This document shows, in pieces, positions 42,204 through 50,494 of a stretch of DNA of 64,000 nucleotides. The stretch covers positions 62,001 to 126,000 of the forward strand of contig NZ_STFF01000011.1 of the NCBI RefSeq assembly GCF_004834005.1, read 5' to 3'. A program made the translations under genes and the position numbers. The notes beneath the pieces are model-generated. The model saw only the letters and a list, made by a program, of their open reading frames with translations. It was not told the DNA's origin and did no database searches. Source of the stretch: Niastella caeni (lineage in GTDB: Bacteria; Bacteroidota; Bacteroidia; Chitinophagales; Chitinophagaceae). Within the stretch, counting starts at the first letter, position 1. Each line of letters opens with the position of its first letter.

Positions 42204-42252
42204 GCAGAACGCTTAACGCTGAAGGCTGAACGCAAAACGCTGAACGCTTACT
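42204..42252. repeat. Heptad repeat, GCTKAAC vocabulary
   Basis: Seven in-phase units: GCAGAAC, GCTTAAC, GCTGAAG, GCTGAAC, GCAAAAC, GCTGAAC, GCTTACT. Not a hairpin by itself. Confidence 0.92.
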
Positions 42253-42284
42253 TGAAACCGGCGCCTGGTAACCGGTAACTAATA

Positions 42285-42312
42285 AAAAAGCCAGACTTTC
42301 GTCCGGCCGTCT
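42285..42312 (-). terminator. Terminator of the small membrane protein gene
   Basis: On the minus strand GCCGGAC GAAA GTCTGGC (one G-T pair) followed by TTTTTTATTA. Confidence 0.7.
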
Positions 42313-42340
42313 TGCTTGCTTTGGATAATAATAAAAAAGC

Positions 42341-42484
42341 TTACTGAAATATTTTCAATACAGAGGAGCATAAGGTTAACAAACCATACATGCCTCCAAG
42401 AATTAATCCACCTAAAAGTGCTAAACGGGTAATAACTTTAGATAATGACAGGTGAGAACGAACATCTACTGCGGATGCCTTCAT
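42341..42484 (-). CDS. 47-residue single-pass membrane protein
   Basis: An ATG-started frame of 47 codons encodes MKASAVDVRSHLSLSKV, a hydrophobic helix (LALLGGLILGGMYGLLTLC) and a short end VLKIFQ. The frame ends 30 nt before a proper terminator on the same strand, and the codon use is ordinary. The basic N-terminal half and Gly-x-x-x-Gly helix would allow membrane dimerisation. No family is recognised. It lies between pdhB and the response regulator, with a 308-nt upstream gap. Confidence 0.65.
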   Translation of the reverse strand: MKASAVDVRSHLSLSKVITRLALLGGLILGGMYGLLTLCSSVLKIFQ

Positions 42485-42792
42485 AAGTAACGGATTTGGT
42501 TAGAAATTGTGTTTTTTAAAGGATATGTCACAAAATAATATGTATTCATAAGTCGCGCAAGGTAGTTTTACTAGGTAATCTCCTTTCTTTTATTCTTTTT
42601 TTAACAGTCCCCCACGTTTTGGCAAAGATTGCCATTTTTACTCTGAAAATGAATAGTTTAGCAAATTAGCTTATAGATTCCTGTGCTAATTATGTATTAT
42701 TGCCCTAAGAGGTTCCATTCCAATCATTACTTTTGACAAATTAGACAAACATTCTATTTAATTATCCATAGCTAAAGACTGTTAAACCAACT
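42485..42792. other. Intergenic region upstream of the response regulator
   Basis: A -7-like TACTTTTG lies at 42728-42735, about 60 nt before the regulator ATG. The remainder is AT-rich without repeats or frames. Confidence 0.45.
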
Positions 42793-43956
42793 ATGTCAAA
42801 CATTTTAATTATCGACGACGAAAAAGCTATCCGTAAAACCCTGAGCGAGATCCTTTCCTATGAAGGTTACAAAATAGAAGAAGCCGGCGATGGGGAAGAA
42901 GGGCTTAAAAAGTTTAAAGAGAAAGCGTATGATGTGGTGTTGTGTGATATCAAAATGCCTAAACTGGATGGGATTGAATTTTTAGATAAGGCTCGTGAAG
43001 CCAATCCTGATGTACCGGTGATCATGATCTCAGGTCACGGTACTATTGAAACGGCTGTAGAAGCTGTTAAAAAAGGCGCCTACGATTATATTTCCAAGCC
43101 ACCCGATCTGAACCGTTTGTTGATCACCATTCGCAATGCGATGGATAAGAACAACCTGGTTACTGAAACCAAATCGCTGAAGCGCAAGGTGAGCAGGGTG
43201 GAAGAAATGATTGGTGAATCAGCTGGTATTGTTAAGATCAAGGAAACTATTGATAAAGTAGCGCCCACCGATGCCCGTATTCTGGTAACAGGCGAAAACG
43301 GGGTAGGTAAGGAGCTGGTAGCCCGCTGGGTGCATGAAAAAAGCAACCGCGCTACTGCTCCGTTGGTGGAGGTAAACTGTGCAGCCATTCCCAGCGAACT
43401 GATAGAAAGTGAATTGTTCGGCCATGAAAAAGGGTCGTTTACTTCAGCCGTTAAGCAACGCATCGGCAAATTTGAACAGGCCCACGGCGGTACGCTTTTC
43501 CTCGATGAAATTGGCGATATGAGCCTGAGCGCGCAAGCCAAGGTGTTGCGTGCCCTTCAGGAAGGAAAGATCACCCGCGTAGGCGGCGATAAAGACATCA
43601 GCGTTGATGTTCGTGTAATTGCGGCTACCAATAAAGACCTGTTGAAAGAAGTTGATGATAAGAATTTCCGCCTCGACTTATACCACCGCCTCAGTGTGAT
43701 CATCATTCATGTGCCTTCGTTAAACGATCGCCGCGAGGATATTCCTTTACTGGTTGATAAATTCCTGGCCGATATCTGTGCTGATTACGGCATCCCTAAA
43801 AAGGGCATAGAGAAAGATGCTCTTGAGGGATTGAAACAACATAACTGGACGGGTAATATCCGCGAATTGCGTAACGTGGTAGAGCGGTTGATCATTTTAT
43901 CGGGTAAAACCATTATTCCCGATGATGTACATGCGTATGTAGTCCCGAAGAGATAA
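42793..43956 (+). CDS. Sigma-54 activator-type response regulator lacking a DNA-binding domain
   Basis: The 387-residue protein has a receiver domain (Asp52 in LCDIKMP; Thr/Lys in SKPPD region) and an AAA+ domain with Walker A GENGVGKE, Walker B GGTLFLDEIGDM and the arginine-finger region. The sigma-54 contact loop reads GSFTSA (about 214-219) instead of GAFTGA. The protein ends VVPKR directly after the AAA+ lid, with no Fis-type HTH. It may act in solution on RpoN or through other contacts. No kinase is adjacent. Family relatives in Bacteroidota share this shortened form as far as I recall. Confidence 0.88.
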   Translation: MSNILIIDDEKAIRKTLSEILSYEGYKIEEAGDGEEGLKKFKEKAYDVVLCDIKMPKLDGIEFLDKAREANPDVPVIMISGHGTIETAVEAVKKGAYDYISKPPDLNRLLITIRNAMDKNNLVTETKSLKRKVSRVEEMIGESAGIVKIKETIDKVAPTDARILVTGENGVGKELVARWVHEKSNRATAPLVEVNCAAIPSELIESELFGHEKGSFTSAVKQRIGKFEQAHGGTLFLDEIGDMSLSAQAKVLRALQEGKITRVGGDKDISVDVRVIAATNKDLLKEVDDKNFRLDLYHRLSVIIIHVPSLNDRREDIPLLVDKFLADICADYGIPKKGIEKDALEGLKQHNWTGNIRELRNVVERLIILSGKTIIPDDVHAYVVPKR

Positions 43957-43959
43957 AAT

Positions 43960-44035
43960 CTCGAATAACCAATAATGAATGTTGAAGTAAAAACCACTAC
44001 TTCAACATTCATTATTCATCATTCAATATTCATTA
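43960..44035. repeat. Perfect 19-bp hairpin of GAATRTT heptads between convergent genes
   Basis: AATAATGAATGTTGAAGTA (43971-43989) is exactly complementary to 43998-44016, with the 8-nt loop AAAACCAC. Further units CATTCAATATTCATTATT follow and encode the last residues IMNIE and stop of the MerR gene. Confidence 0.9.
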
Positions 44036-44945
44036 TTGCCCCGCGCCCTTCTTTAAGAAAGGCCCTCTTCTCCTCAACCGTCTTCAACAGGCGCACATTC
44101 GGCAAATCGCAACTGCACTGGCAGGCTTCCGGGCCTGAAAAAACGATCTCTTTATCGGGGAACATGCTGGAGAACTTTTTAAGGTACTCGTGCATGTCGC
44201 ATTTATTCAAATTGGGGATAATGAGAAAATACAATTGCGTACAGGGGTGCTGGCTGCAGATCTGCTGCAACATGTTCAGCGGCACATTCTTTCCCATATA
44301 AATAACCGGAACGCCTTCTTTTTTAAGCATGTATTGCATAAAAAGCAGGGGCAATTCCTGGCATTCTGCGCCGGGTATATCGTGGTGGTCGCCTGCCGGT
44401 GTAAACAACAATACCCGCCGTCCGCCGGAATAAACGGGTCGTTCCAGGCCATCAATGGCCACCATCATTTTTTTAATGATCAGCGAGCGGGCAAAATGGG
44501 CATGCGCCTGCATTACCTGTCCGGTTAGCCATAATACCCCTATTTTTTTTAGGAAAGGGAACAATACACAGAGCACGCTTTTTTCAAAACCGACATGTAA
44601 TACCAGGTTATGCAGTATTTTATCGAACCGGGGCTGATCTAAATCGATGGCAGCCTCTGTTAATTGATTTATAAAAATATCGTAATTATCAATATCCGGG
44701 GTTACTTCCAATGCCAGTTTAGCCATTTCTTCCGGCGAACAACAGGCAATTTGCGAAATTTTATGGCCCTGGTTATACAGGTAGGCAATGCGTAGGAGGT
44801 GCTTTAAGTCCTCACAATCATAGAAACGGTGCTTACTTTCCCTGCGTTTTGGGCAGAAAAGATTATATCGCTGTTCCCAGATGCGCAGGGTATGCGCTTT
44901 AATGCCCGTTAAGTTTTCAATATCCCGGATGGAAAAGAGATTCAT
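44019..44945 (-). CDS. MerR-type regulator with B12-binding-like domain (CarH/LitR relative)
   Basis: The 308-residue protein has a MerR helix-turn-helix (FSIRDIENLTGIKAHTLRIWEQRY, HRFYDCEDLKHLLRIAYLY) and a C-terminal cobalamin-binding-like region. In CarH the motif W-x9-E-H binds adenosylcobalamin; here it is W-x9-A-H (WLTGQVMQAHAHFARS), and the lower loop is DHHDIPG rather than DxHxxG. So light- or B12-sensing may be lost or altered. The last residues and stop are encoded by an intergenic repeat. TTGTAA-N14-TTACAA (44950-44975) just upstream of the start is a possible self-operator. Confidence 0.82.
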   Translation of the reverse strand: MNLFSIRDIENLTGIKAHTLRIWEQRYNLFCPKRRESKHRFYDCEDLKHLLRIAYLYNQGHKISQIACCSPEEMAKLALEVTPDIDNYDIFINQLTEAAIDLDQPRFDKILHNLVLHVGFEKSVLCVLFPFLKKIGVLWLTGQVMQAHAHFARSLIIKKMMVAIDGLERPVYSGGRRVLLFTPAGDHHDIPGAECQELPLLFMQYMLKKEGVPVIYMGKNVPLNMLQQICSQHPCTQLYFLIIPNLNKCDMHEYLKKFSSMFPDKEIVFSGPEACQCSCDLPNVRLLKTVEEKRAFLKEGRGAIMNIE

Positions 44946-45084
44946 AGTATTGTAACAAAAGGTAAGATATTACAACTAATGCAACTGGAGAAATACTGTT
45001 TATCACAAATGCCCATAAGCTTACAATTATACGTTTTTTAGCAAAATGTTCGTTATTGGCCTGTTTCTGTGAGAATTAATATGG

Positions 45085-45092
45085 TATTTTTG
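45085..45092 (+). promoter_or_regulatory. -7 element of lepB
   Basis: TATTTTTG matches TAnnTTTG; the predicted start at about 45097 gives a 25-nt leader. Confidence 0.5.
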
Positions 45093-45121
45093 CCCGGATT
45101 TTTTTATAAAACAGCCCCATA

Positions 45122-46708
45122 ATGAGTTTACACGATCTGTTTGTAATCATACTAATATCCTTACTTATCGTTGAATTGCCTGCCTTTGGCCTGGCCAAAT
45201 TATTCGAAAAGGCCGGTATACCCGCATGGAAAGCCTGGGTACCCTTCTATAACACCTGGGAAATCGTAAAAGTTGCCAAAATAAGAAGGCACTGGTTTTA
45301 CTGGCAGTTTATACCGGTAGCAGGCTGGTTCATCAGCATCTGGTTGCTGGTTGAAATGGTGAAGTTGTTCGGTAAGTTCAGGTTCCTCGATCATGCGGCG
45401 GCGGCTTTGTTGTCGGTATTGTACTTTCCCATGATCGGTATGAACCCAAAGGTAAAATACCTGGGCCCCGAGGCGGTAAAGAACCATAAAAAAACTACGC
45501 TGAGGGAATGGATCGATGCAGGCGTATTTGCAGTGGTGGCGGCTACCCTTATTCGTGTTTTTGTGTTTGAAGCCTATACCATTCCTACAGGCTCAATGGA
45601 AAAAACATTGCTGGTAAACGACTTCCTGTTTGTAAGTAAGCTCAGTTACGGCCCACGCATCCCCAATACGCCGTTGGCTATCCCATTTGTACATCATACC
45701 CTGCCTGTTACGCATTCAAAATCATATACTGAAATTATTCACCTGCCTTATACACGGTGGTTTGCCAGCCCGGTTAAACGCAACGATGTGGTAGTGTTTA
45801 ACTTTCCGGCAGGCGATACGCTCACCAAAGAACTCGATTCGGCAGATCCTTATTACGATATTTTGCAGAGTGAGGAAATGAAGCAGTATCAGCAGTTAAA
45901 AGGACAAATTGCCAATGAGGCTGAATTAAGAGCTATTAGTAAACAAAAGGCCCGGGAAATTGTATGGACCGATTATACCATTATGACCCGCCCGGTTGAT
46001 AAACGCGAGAATTACATTAAGCGTTGTGTAGCCATTGCTGGCGACACCATTCAGATCGTTGATGGTATTCTGATGGTAAATAACCAGAAAGCCTTTGTTT
46101 CGCCTACCGCTGCCACCGAATATATTGTTAATACTACCAGTAACACCATATTGACGGAAGAAGGTTTGCGTGATGCTGGTATCCGTTTAACTTCTGAGCC
46201 AAACAGCTTACCCGATTTTCAACCTGGCACCGCTAACAGCTACAAAATAAACCTCACCGAGCAGGAAGTAGAGATCCTGAAGAAAATACCGGGTGTAACT
46301 TTAACCCGCGAAATAGAACCCATTGGCGACCCACGGATATTCCCACGCGATACTGCGAACATTTTATGGAGCGTAGATAATTTTGGTCCGTTGTGGATCC
46401 CTAAAAAAGGTGTTACTATTCAGTTGACTCCTAAAAATGTAGCCTGTTACAGACGCGCCATCAAAGTGTACGAGAACAACAAATGGGAGGAGCGCGATGG
46501 CAAAATATTTATCAACGACCAGGAAGCAACTACCTATACCTTTAAAATGAACTATTACTGGATGATGGGTGATAACCGCCATCGTTCGCAGGACAGCCGC
46601 TTTTGGGGTTTTGTGCCTGAAGACCATGTAGTAGGGGAAGCCTGGTTGATCTGGATGAGCTGGGAAAAAGGCGTGCGCTGGAGCCGGATGTTCAGAACTA
46701 TACATTAA
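45122..46708 (+). CDS. lepB: Signal peptidase I, long Bacteroidota form
   Basis: The 528-residue membrane protease has several N-terminal hydrophobic segments, then the catalytic Ser158 in IPTGSMEKTL and Lys300 in ENYIKRCVAIAGDT, and the C-terminal box YYWMMGDNRHRSQDSRFWG. It removes signal peptides at the outer face of the inner membrane. It is more than 150 residues longer than proteobacterial LepB because of an insert between the catalytic boxes, as is usual for this phylum. The stop codon starts a TTTATGG heptad array, and a terminator follows. Confidence 0.95.
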   Translation: MSLHDLFVIILISLLIVELPAFGLAKLFEKAGIPAWKAWVPFYNTWEIVKVAKIRRHWFYWQFIPVAGWFISIWLLVEMVKLFGKFRFLDHAAAALLSVLYFPMIGMNPKVKYLGPEAVKNHKKTTLREWIDAGVFAVVAATLIRVFVFEAYTIPTGSMEKTLLVNDFLFVSKLSYGPRIPNTPLAIPFVHHTLPVTHSKSYTEIIHLPYTRWFASPVKRNDVVVFNFPAGDTLTKELDSADPYYDILQSEEMKQYQQLKGQIANEAELRAISKQKAREIVWTDYTIMTRPVDKRENYIKRCVAIAGDTIQIVDGILMVNNQKAFVSPTAATEYIVNTTSNTILTEEGLRDAGIRLTSEPNSLPDFQPGTANSYKINLTEQEVEILKKIPGVTLTREIEPIGDPRIFPRDTANILWSVDNFGPLWIPKKGVTIQLTPKNVACYRRAIKVYENNKWEERDGKIFINDQEATTYTFKMNYYWMMGDNRHRSQDSRFWGFVPEDHVVGEAWLIWMSWEKGVRWSRMFRTIH

Positions 46709-46745
46709 TGGTTTATGGTTTATGGTTTGTGGTTTGTGGTTTCCG
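46703..46745. repeat. Heptad repeat, TTTRTGG vocabulary
   Basis: TTAATGG, TTTATGG, TTTATGG, TTTGTGG, TTTGTGG, TTTCCGC in phase from the lepB stop codon. Facing AACCCAAAAC-type units lie at 46815-46842. Confidence 0.85.
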
Positions 46746-46857
46746 CACTTTTTAGAAGTCTTGTTAATTTCAGAATGCCCGATCGAATAGCAGCAGCCGG
46801 CGCAATACAGGGAACCCAGAAACTAAACCCAAAACAAGAAACTTTCATATCTTTAAT

Positions 46858-46890
46858 AATCCTTCCCGCTCAGCGGGGAGGATTTTTTGT
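46858..46890 (+). terminator. Terminator between lepB and cdd
   Basis: ATCCTTCCCGC pairs with GCGGGGAGGAT around TCA, with a TTTTTTG run after it. Confidence 0.8.
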
Positions 46891-46921
46891 CTGGTTGAAG
46901 ACATAAAACAAAACAAAGAAT

Positions 46922-47407
46922 ATGAAAAAAGATGAATATAAATTTTCATTCGAGGTGTATGAGTCAATAGAAGAGTTGTCTGAAGAAGATGCATGGTTGC
47001 TCAATGAAGCCCGTGAAGTAACGGAGCATGCGTATGCGCCGTATTCACATTTTCATGTAGGGGCAGTTGCCAAACTGGCCAATGGAGAAATTGTGGCCGG
47101 CAGCAACCAGGAAAACGCTTCATTCCCGGTAGGCTTATGTGCCGAGCGGGTATTGCTCGCCTCTGCATCATCGTTATATCCTAAAGTGCCGATTGAATCT
47201 ATGGCTATCAGTTATCAGTCGGGCAATGGCGACAGCGATCATCCTATTTCTCCCTGTGGTATTTGCCGGCAGTCATTGCAGGAATTTGAAATGCGTGTAG
47301 GGCATCCCATACGCCTGATACTGGGGGGGATGGAAGGAAAAATTTATGTGATCCCTAAAGCAAGCACCCTGTTACCACTGGCATTTACAAGCGAAGAATT
47401 GAAGTAA
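46922..47407 (+). CDS. cdd: Cytidine deaminase
   Basis: The 161-residue enzyme has the zinc-dependent deaminase core: substrate loop with SHFHVGAVAKLANGEIVAGSN split across strands, CAERV (Cys73, catalytic Glu75) and PCGICRQ (Cys112, Cys115). It converts cytidine and deoxycytidine to uridine forms in pyrimidine salvage. The terminator of lepB ends 30 nt upstream, so it has its own transcript. The stop is followed by a striking 8-bp tandem array. Confidence 0.93.
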   Translation: MKKDEYKFSFEVYESIEELSEEDAWLLNEAREVTEHAYAPYSHFHVGAVAKLANGEIVAGSNQENASFPVGLCAERVLLASASSLYPKVPIESMAISYQSGNGDSDHPISPCGICRQSLQEFEMRVGHPIRLILGGMEGKIYVIPKASTLLPLAFTSEELK

Positions 47408-47565
47408 TTAAGTTATTAAGTTATTAAGTTATTGAGTTATTGAGTTATTGAGTTATTGAGTTATTGAGTTATTGAGTTATTGAGTTATTGAGTTATTGAG
47501 TTATTGAGTATCGGGAACTAACCAATTTAACTTAATAACTAATGAACTAACGAACTTATAACTCT
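47408..47565. repeat. Octad array GTTATTRA, 12 units, with inverted arm
   Basis: Twelve in-phase 8-bp units (47412-47507): GTTATTAA first, then GTTATTGA. A facing arm with TTAATAAC, TAATGAAC, TAACGAAC, TTATAACT lies at 47526-47565. It begins at the cdd stop codon. Confidence 0.92.
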
Positions 47566-47600
47566 CTTGCATTCACGAAACCTTTTCTCTACATTAGTGA

Positions 47601-48380
47601 ATGCGAATGCTTATACCAATTATCCTTTTTTCGGGTATTAGCCGTGTGGTGGCGCAATCTCCCCAGAAAATTGAACAGGAGTTATTGTCCTCGTTCAGGC
47701 AGTTGCAATACTGGGCTTCCTATAACGATGCACATGCTAAAGACCGTATTGATTCTATAAAGCAAACCAATACTTTTTTCCGCACGAAGTTATTGGCATT
47801 TACTGCTGCAGAGCGATCTACTTTTACCTACGACTTTAAAGAACTGGAAAAAGAAGGGCTTATTATCAGGACATCTGAAGATGGCTTGTTCCGCATTTAT
47901 TCCTGGGATACCGGCTTGGGCGGACCTGAACATTATTTTGATGCCGTTTTTCAATACAAGGCAAATAATGAAGTGTTTTCGAGGCTGGCCCACCAGGAGA
48001 TCGATGAAACCGGAAAATGGTATTCCCGGATATATGATCTGAAAACAGATACCAAAACGTATTACATCGGCTTATACCATGAAATGCATTCAACAAAAGA
48101 CATGGTGCAGGGCGTAAAGCTCTTTTGCATTGAAGATAAAGAGGTCAATGAGTCGGTACGTTTATTTAAAACCACCAAAGGGCTCGCCAATGAATTAGGG
48201 TTTGCCTATAATTTTCTTACGGTAGCCAGGCGACCTGAAAGACCGGCGAAATTAATTTACTACGATACAGAGGACGATCAGTTACATCTCACAGTGGTAA
48301 AAGAGGACGGTACTGTAACCAAACAGATCATCACTTATCAATTCACCGGTAAGTATTTTGAAAGAATTAAAGGCAGATAG
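47601..48380 (+). CDS. Exported hypothetical protein
   Basis: The 259-residue product has a signal peptide (MRMLIPIILFSGISRVVAQ). The mature part starts with helical QELLSSFRQLQYWASYND and continues beta-rich, with IRTSEDGLFRIYSWDTGLGG, KTYYIGLYHEMHSTKDM and a C-terminal strand KQIITYQFTGKYFERIKG. The arrangement looks like a single compact beta-sandwich or barrel. No known motif or metal site is evident, and I do not recognise the family. It is a single gene preceded by the octad repeats. Confidence 0.6.
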   Translation: MRMLIPIILFSGISRVVAQSPQKIEQELLSSFRQLQYWASYNDAHAKDRIDSIKQTNTFFRTKLLAFTAAERSTFTYDFKELEKEGLIIRTSEDGLFRIYSWDTGLGGPEHYFDAVFQYKANNEVFSRLAHQEIDETGKWYSRIYDLKTDTKTYYIGLYHEMHSTKDMVQGVKLFCIEDKEVNESVRLFKTTKGLANELGFAYNFLTVARRPERPAKLIYYDTEDDQLHLTVVKEDGTVTKQIITYQFTGKYFERIKGR

Positions 48381-48387
48381 AAGACTT

Positions 48388-48445
48388 AGCCCAAAGCCTA
48401 AAGCCCAGGGCGCAAAACATATTTGCTTTAGGTTTTCGGCTTTGC
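48388..48445. repeat. Inverted heptad arms, AGCCYAA vocabulary
   Basis: AGCCCAA, AGCCTAA, AGCCCAG follow a plus-strand stop; TTTAGGTTTTCGGCTTTGC faces them and ends on the stop codon of the minus-strand reductase gene. Confidence 0.75.
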
Positions 48446-49483
48446 TCATACATCCAATTCAACATCCGACGTTGCATACCCCGTACAGGTAAGCACCAAT
48501 CCTGCCTGAAGATCTGCATCGGTAAGCACTTCGTTGTTACTCATAGTTACCGAACCTTTACGGCAATGAGCTGCACAGGTGCCGCAGCGGCCGGTATTGC
48601 AACTAAAGGGGAGGGTTATGCCTTGCTTTTGTGCAGCCTGCAATAGGGTATCGGGCCAGGCCGTAGTGAGTTGATGTGTTTTTTGTGCATAATGCAATAC
48701 CACCTTGTAAGCCGTTGAGGGCATCGTAAAAGCCGGCTTACGCACCGGTTCAATTACAAAATGCTCTTTACGTAATTGGTCTTCACTAAAGCCCAGGGTG
48801 CGCAACGTAAACTGCACCATACGCATAAACGGATCGGGACCGCAGGTATAGAATAATATGTTTGTAGTTTGTTGTTTATAGTTTGTGGTTATAAACTGTT
48901 CGAGCAGCCAGTTGTTGAGGCGGGCGGGCCTTAATTCAGCTTCAATTGGATTGCTCAGCAAGTCGATGCGCTTGAACCGGTGTGCATACTGCGTAGCCAG
49001 TTGTTGCAGCGTGTGGTGATAAATGATGCTGTGTTCATCATGATTCTGGTAGATGAGGATGATATGGCTTTCCGGTTCGTGATAAAGCGTCTTTTTTATC
49101 ATACCAAGGATGGGCGCTATGCCGCCGCCGGCCGCAATAAAACAAATATGCCGCTTTTTTGCCGCATTGGTTTCAATCGTAAACCTGCCTGCGGGCGGTA
49201 AACTGCTAACGATGGTTCCCCATTGCCAGGTATTCAAAATATATCGTGAAATTTCACCGTTCGGTTTTCTTTTTACGGTAATGGCTATGTGCTTATCAAT
49301 GCCCGGCGCCGTACAGATAGAGTAGGAGCGGCGAATTTCATGCCCATGGTGGTAAAACAAAAAAGTAATTGACTGACCGGCATCCCAGGTAACGGGTTTG
49401 CCTTGGGCTTCCTCCAATTCATATGTGTTGGTATCAGGTGTTTCTTTGATCACCTGTATCACTTTCCACTGTAACAACTCCAT
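48446..49483 (-). CDS. Flavin/2Fe-2S oxidoreductase (PaaE/ferredoxin-NADP reductase type)
   Basis: The 345-residue protein has an FAD domain (RRSYSICTAPG), an NAD(P) domain (FIAAGGGIAPILGMI, FYTCGPDPFMRMV) and a C-terminal plant-type 2Fe-2S ferredoxin domain (CNTGRCGTCAAHC and later LTCTGYA). It moves electrons from NAD(P)H to a partner oxygenase or hydroxylase. A GTTTRTR heptad array lies inside the frame (48860-48894), adding residues around TTNYKQQTTN to a loop before the FYTCG motif. It is encoded 2 nt after the quinone oxidoreductase gene, so the two form an operon. Confidence 0.88.
   Translation of the reverse strand: MELLQWKVIQVIKETPDTNTYELEEAQGKPVTWDAGQSITFLFYHHGHEIRRSYSICTAPGIDKHIAITVKRKPNGEISRYILNTWQWGTIVSSLPPAGRFTIETNAAKKRHICFIAAGGGIAPILGMIKKTLYHEPESHIILIYQNHDEHSIIYHHTLQQLATQYAHRFKRIDLLSNPIEAELRPARLNNWLLEQFITTNYKQQTTNILFYTCGPDPFMRMVQFTLRTLGFSEDQLRKEHFVIEPVRKPAFTMPSTAYKVVLHYAQKTHQLTTAWPDTLLQAAQKQGITLPFSCNTGRCGTCAAHCRKGSVTMSNNEVLTDADLQAGLVLTCTGYATSDVELDV
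48860..48894. repeat. Heptad repeat inside a coding sequence
   Basis: GTTTGTA, GTTTGTT, GTTTATA, GTTTGTG, GTTATAA (plus strand) form five in-phase heptads within the reductase gene. The minus-strand reading is TTNYKQQTTN-like. The same vocabulary occurs between genes at 9170, 31103, 46703 and 63967. Confidence 0.92.
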
Positions 49484-49485
49484 AG

Positions 49486-50487
49486 TTACAGGTTGTTGAG
49501 GTTGACAACGATACGGCCCATAACTTTTCCCTGTAAAATGCTGTCGATATAGGTAGCGTTCAATTCATCGAGGGTTACTTCTTTGGCTATGACAGGTAAT
49601 TTATCTTTAATGTTCCATTCGGTCGATAATTTTTCCCAAATGATAAGCCGTACGGCCATGGGCGTTTCGGCTGACCCAACGCCTAATAAATTAACGCCGT
49701 TCAATATAAATGGATACACGGTAGTGTCGAGCTTGGGTGACGATACCAGTCCGGTACTCACAACGCACCCTTCGGGTTGACACCCTTTCAATAAGGTGGC
49801 CAGCGTATTGCCGCCAACGGTATCAACGGCCCCGGCCCATTTGGGTTTTAATAATGCTTTATTGGAGGTATCGTTTACAAATGACCTGGCTTCAATCTGG
49901 GTGGCGCCCAGGTGTTGTACATATTCCTGCGCATTCGATTTACCGCTTACGGCAATTACTTCATACCCGGCTTTTGATAAAATAGAAATGGCCATACTTC
50001 CTACACCACCGGTAGCGCCTGTAACAACAATAGGACCAGCGCCTGGCTCCAGTTTCATCAATTCCATTTTATAAGCGGCACAAGCGGCGGTAAAACCGGC
50101 CGTACCAATGATCATGCATTCTTTTAGCGTATAATTATCAGGTTTTTTAACTACCCAGTTCGCCGGTACGCGAATATATTGGCCGAAACCGCCACAAGTG
50201 TTCATGCCCAGGTCGTAACCGGTAACCAATACTTCATCACCTGCCGCAAACAGTTCATTGCGACTGATCTCTACCACGCCGGCCGCATCAATACCAGGGG
50301 TATGCGGAAACTGGCGTGTAATACCTTTATTGCCTGTTGCAGAAAGTGCATCCTTATAATTCAGGGAAGAATAATGCACTCTGATCACGACTTCACCATT
50401 AGGCAGATCATCGATTTTCCTGTCAACGATATTTCGTTCAAATGTTCCAGTCTGAGTTTCTGTTATCCAAAGCGCTTTAAAAGGCAT
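49486..50487 (-). CDS. YhdH/AcuI family quinone oxidoreductase
   Basis: The 333-residue medium-chain dehydrogenase/reductase has HYSSLNYKDALSATGN, HTPGIDAAGVV, GTAGFTAACAAYKM and the nucleotide loop VTGATGGVGSMA, the YhdH/YhfP signature. Zinc ligands are absent, as usual in this branch. AcuI relatives reduce acrylyl-CoA with NADPH; others reduce quinones. It is co-transcribed with the flavin/2Fe-2S reductase 2 nt downstream. Confidence 0.9.
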   Translation of the reverse strand: MPFKALWITETQTGTFERNIVDRKIDDLPNGEVVIRVHYSSLNYKDALSATGNKGITRQFPHTPGIDAAGVVEISRNELFAAGDEVLVTGYDLGMNTCGGFGQYIRVPANWVVKKPDNYTLKECMIIGTAGFTAACAAYKMELMKLEPGAGPIVVTGATGGVGSMAISILSKAGYEVIAVSGKSNAQEYVQHLGATQIEARSFVNDTSNKALLKPKWAGAVDTVGGNTLATLLKGCQPEGCVVSTGLVSSPKLDTTVYPFILNGVNLLGVGSAETPMAVRLIIWEKLSTEWNIKDKLPVIAKEVTLDELNATYIDSILQGKVMGRIVVNLNNL

Positions 50488-50494
50488 ACGTATA

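Noticed and set aside
47408..47565. CRISPR array
   Set aside because: Units are 8 bp and contiguous, with no unique spacers and no cas genes.
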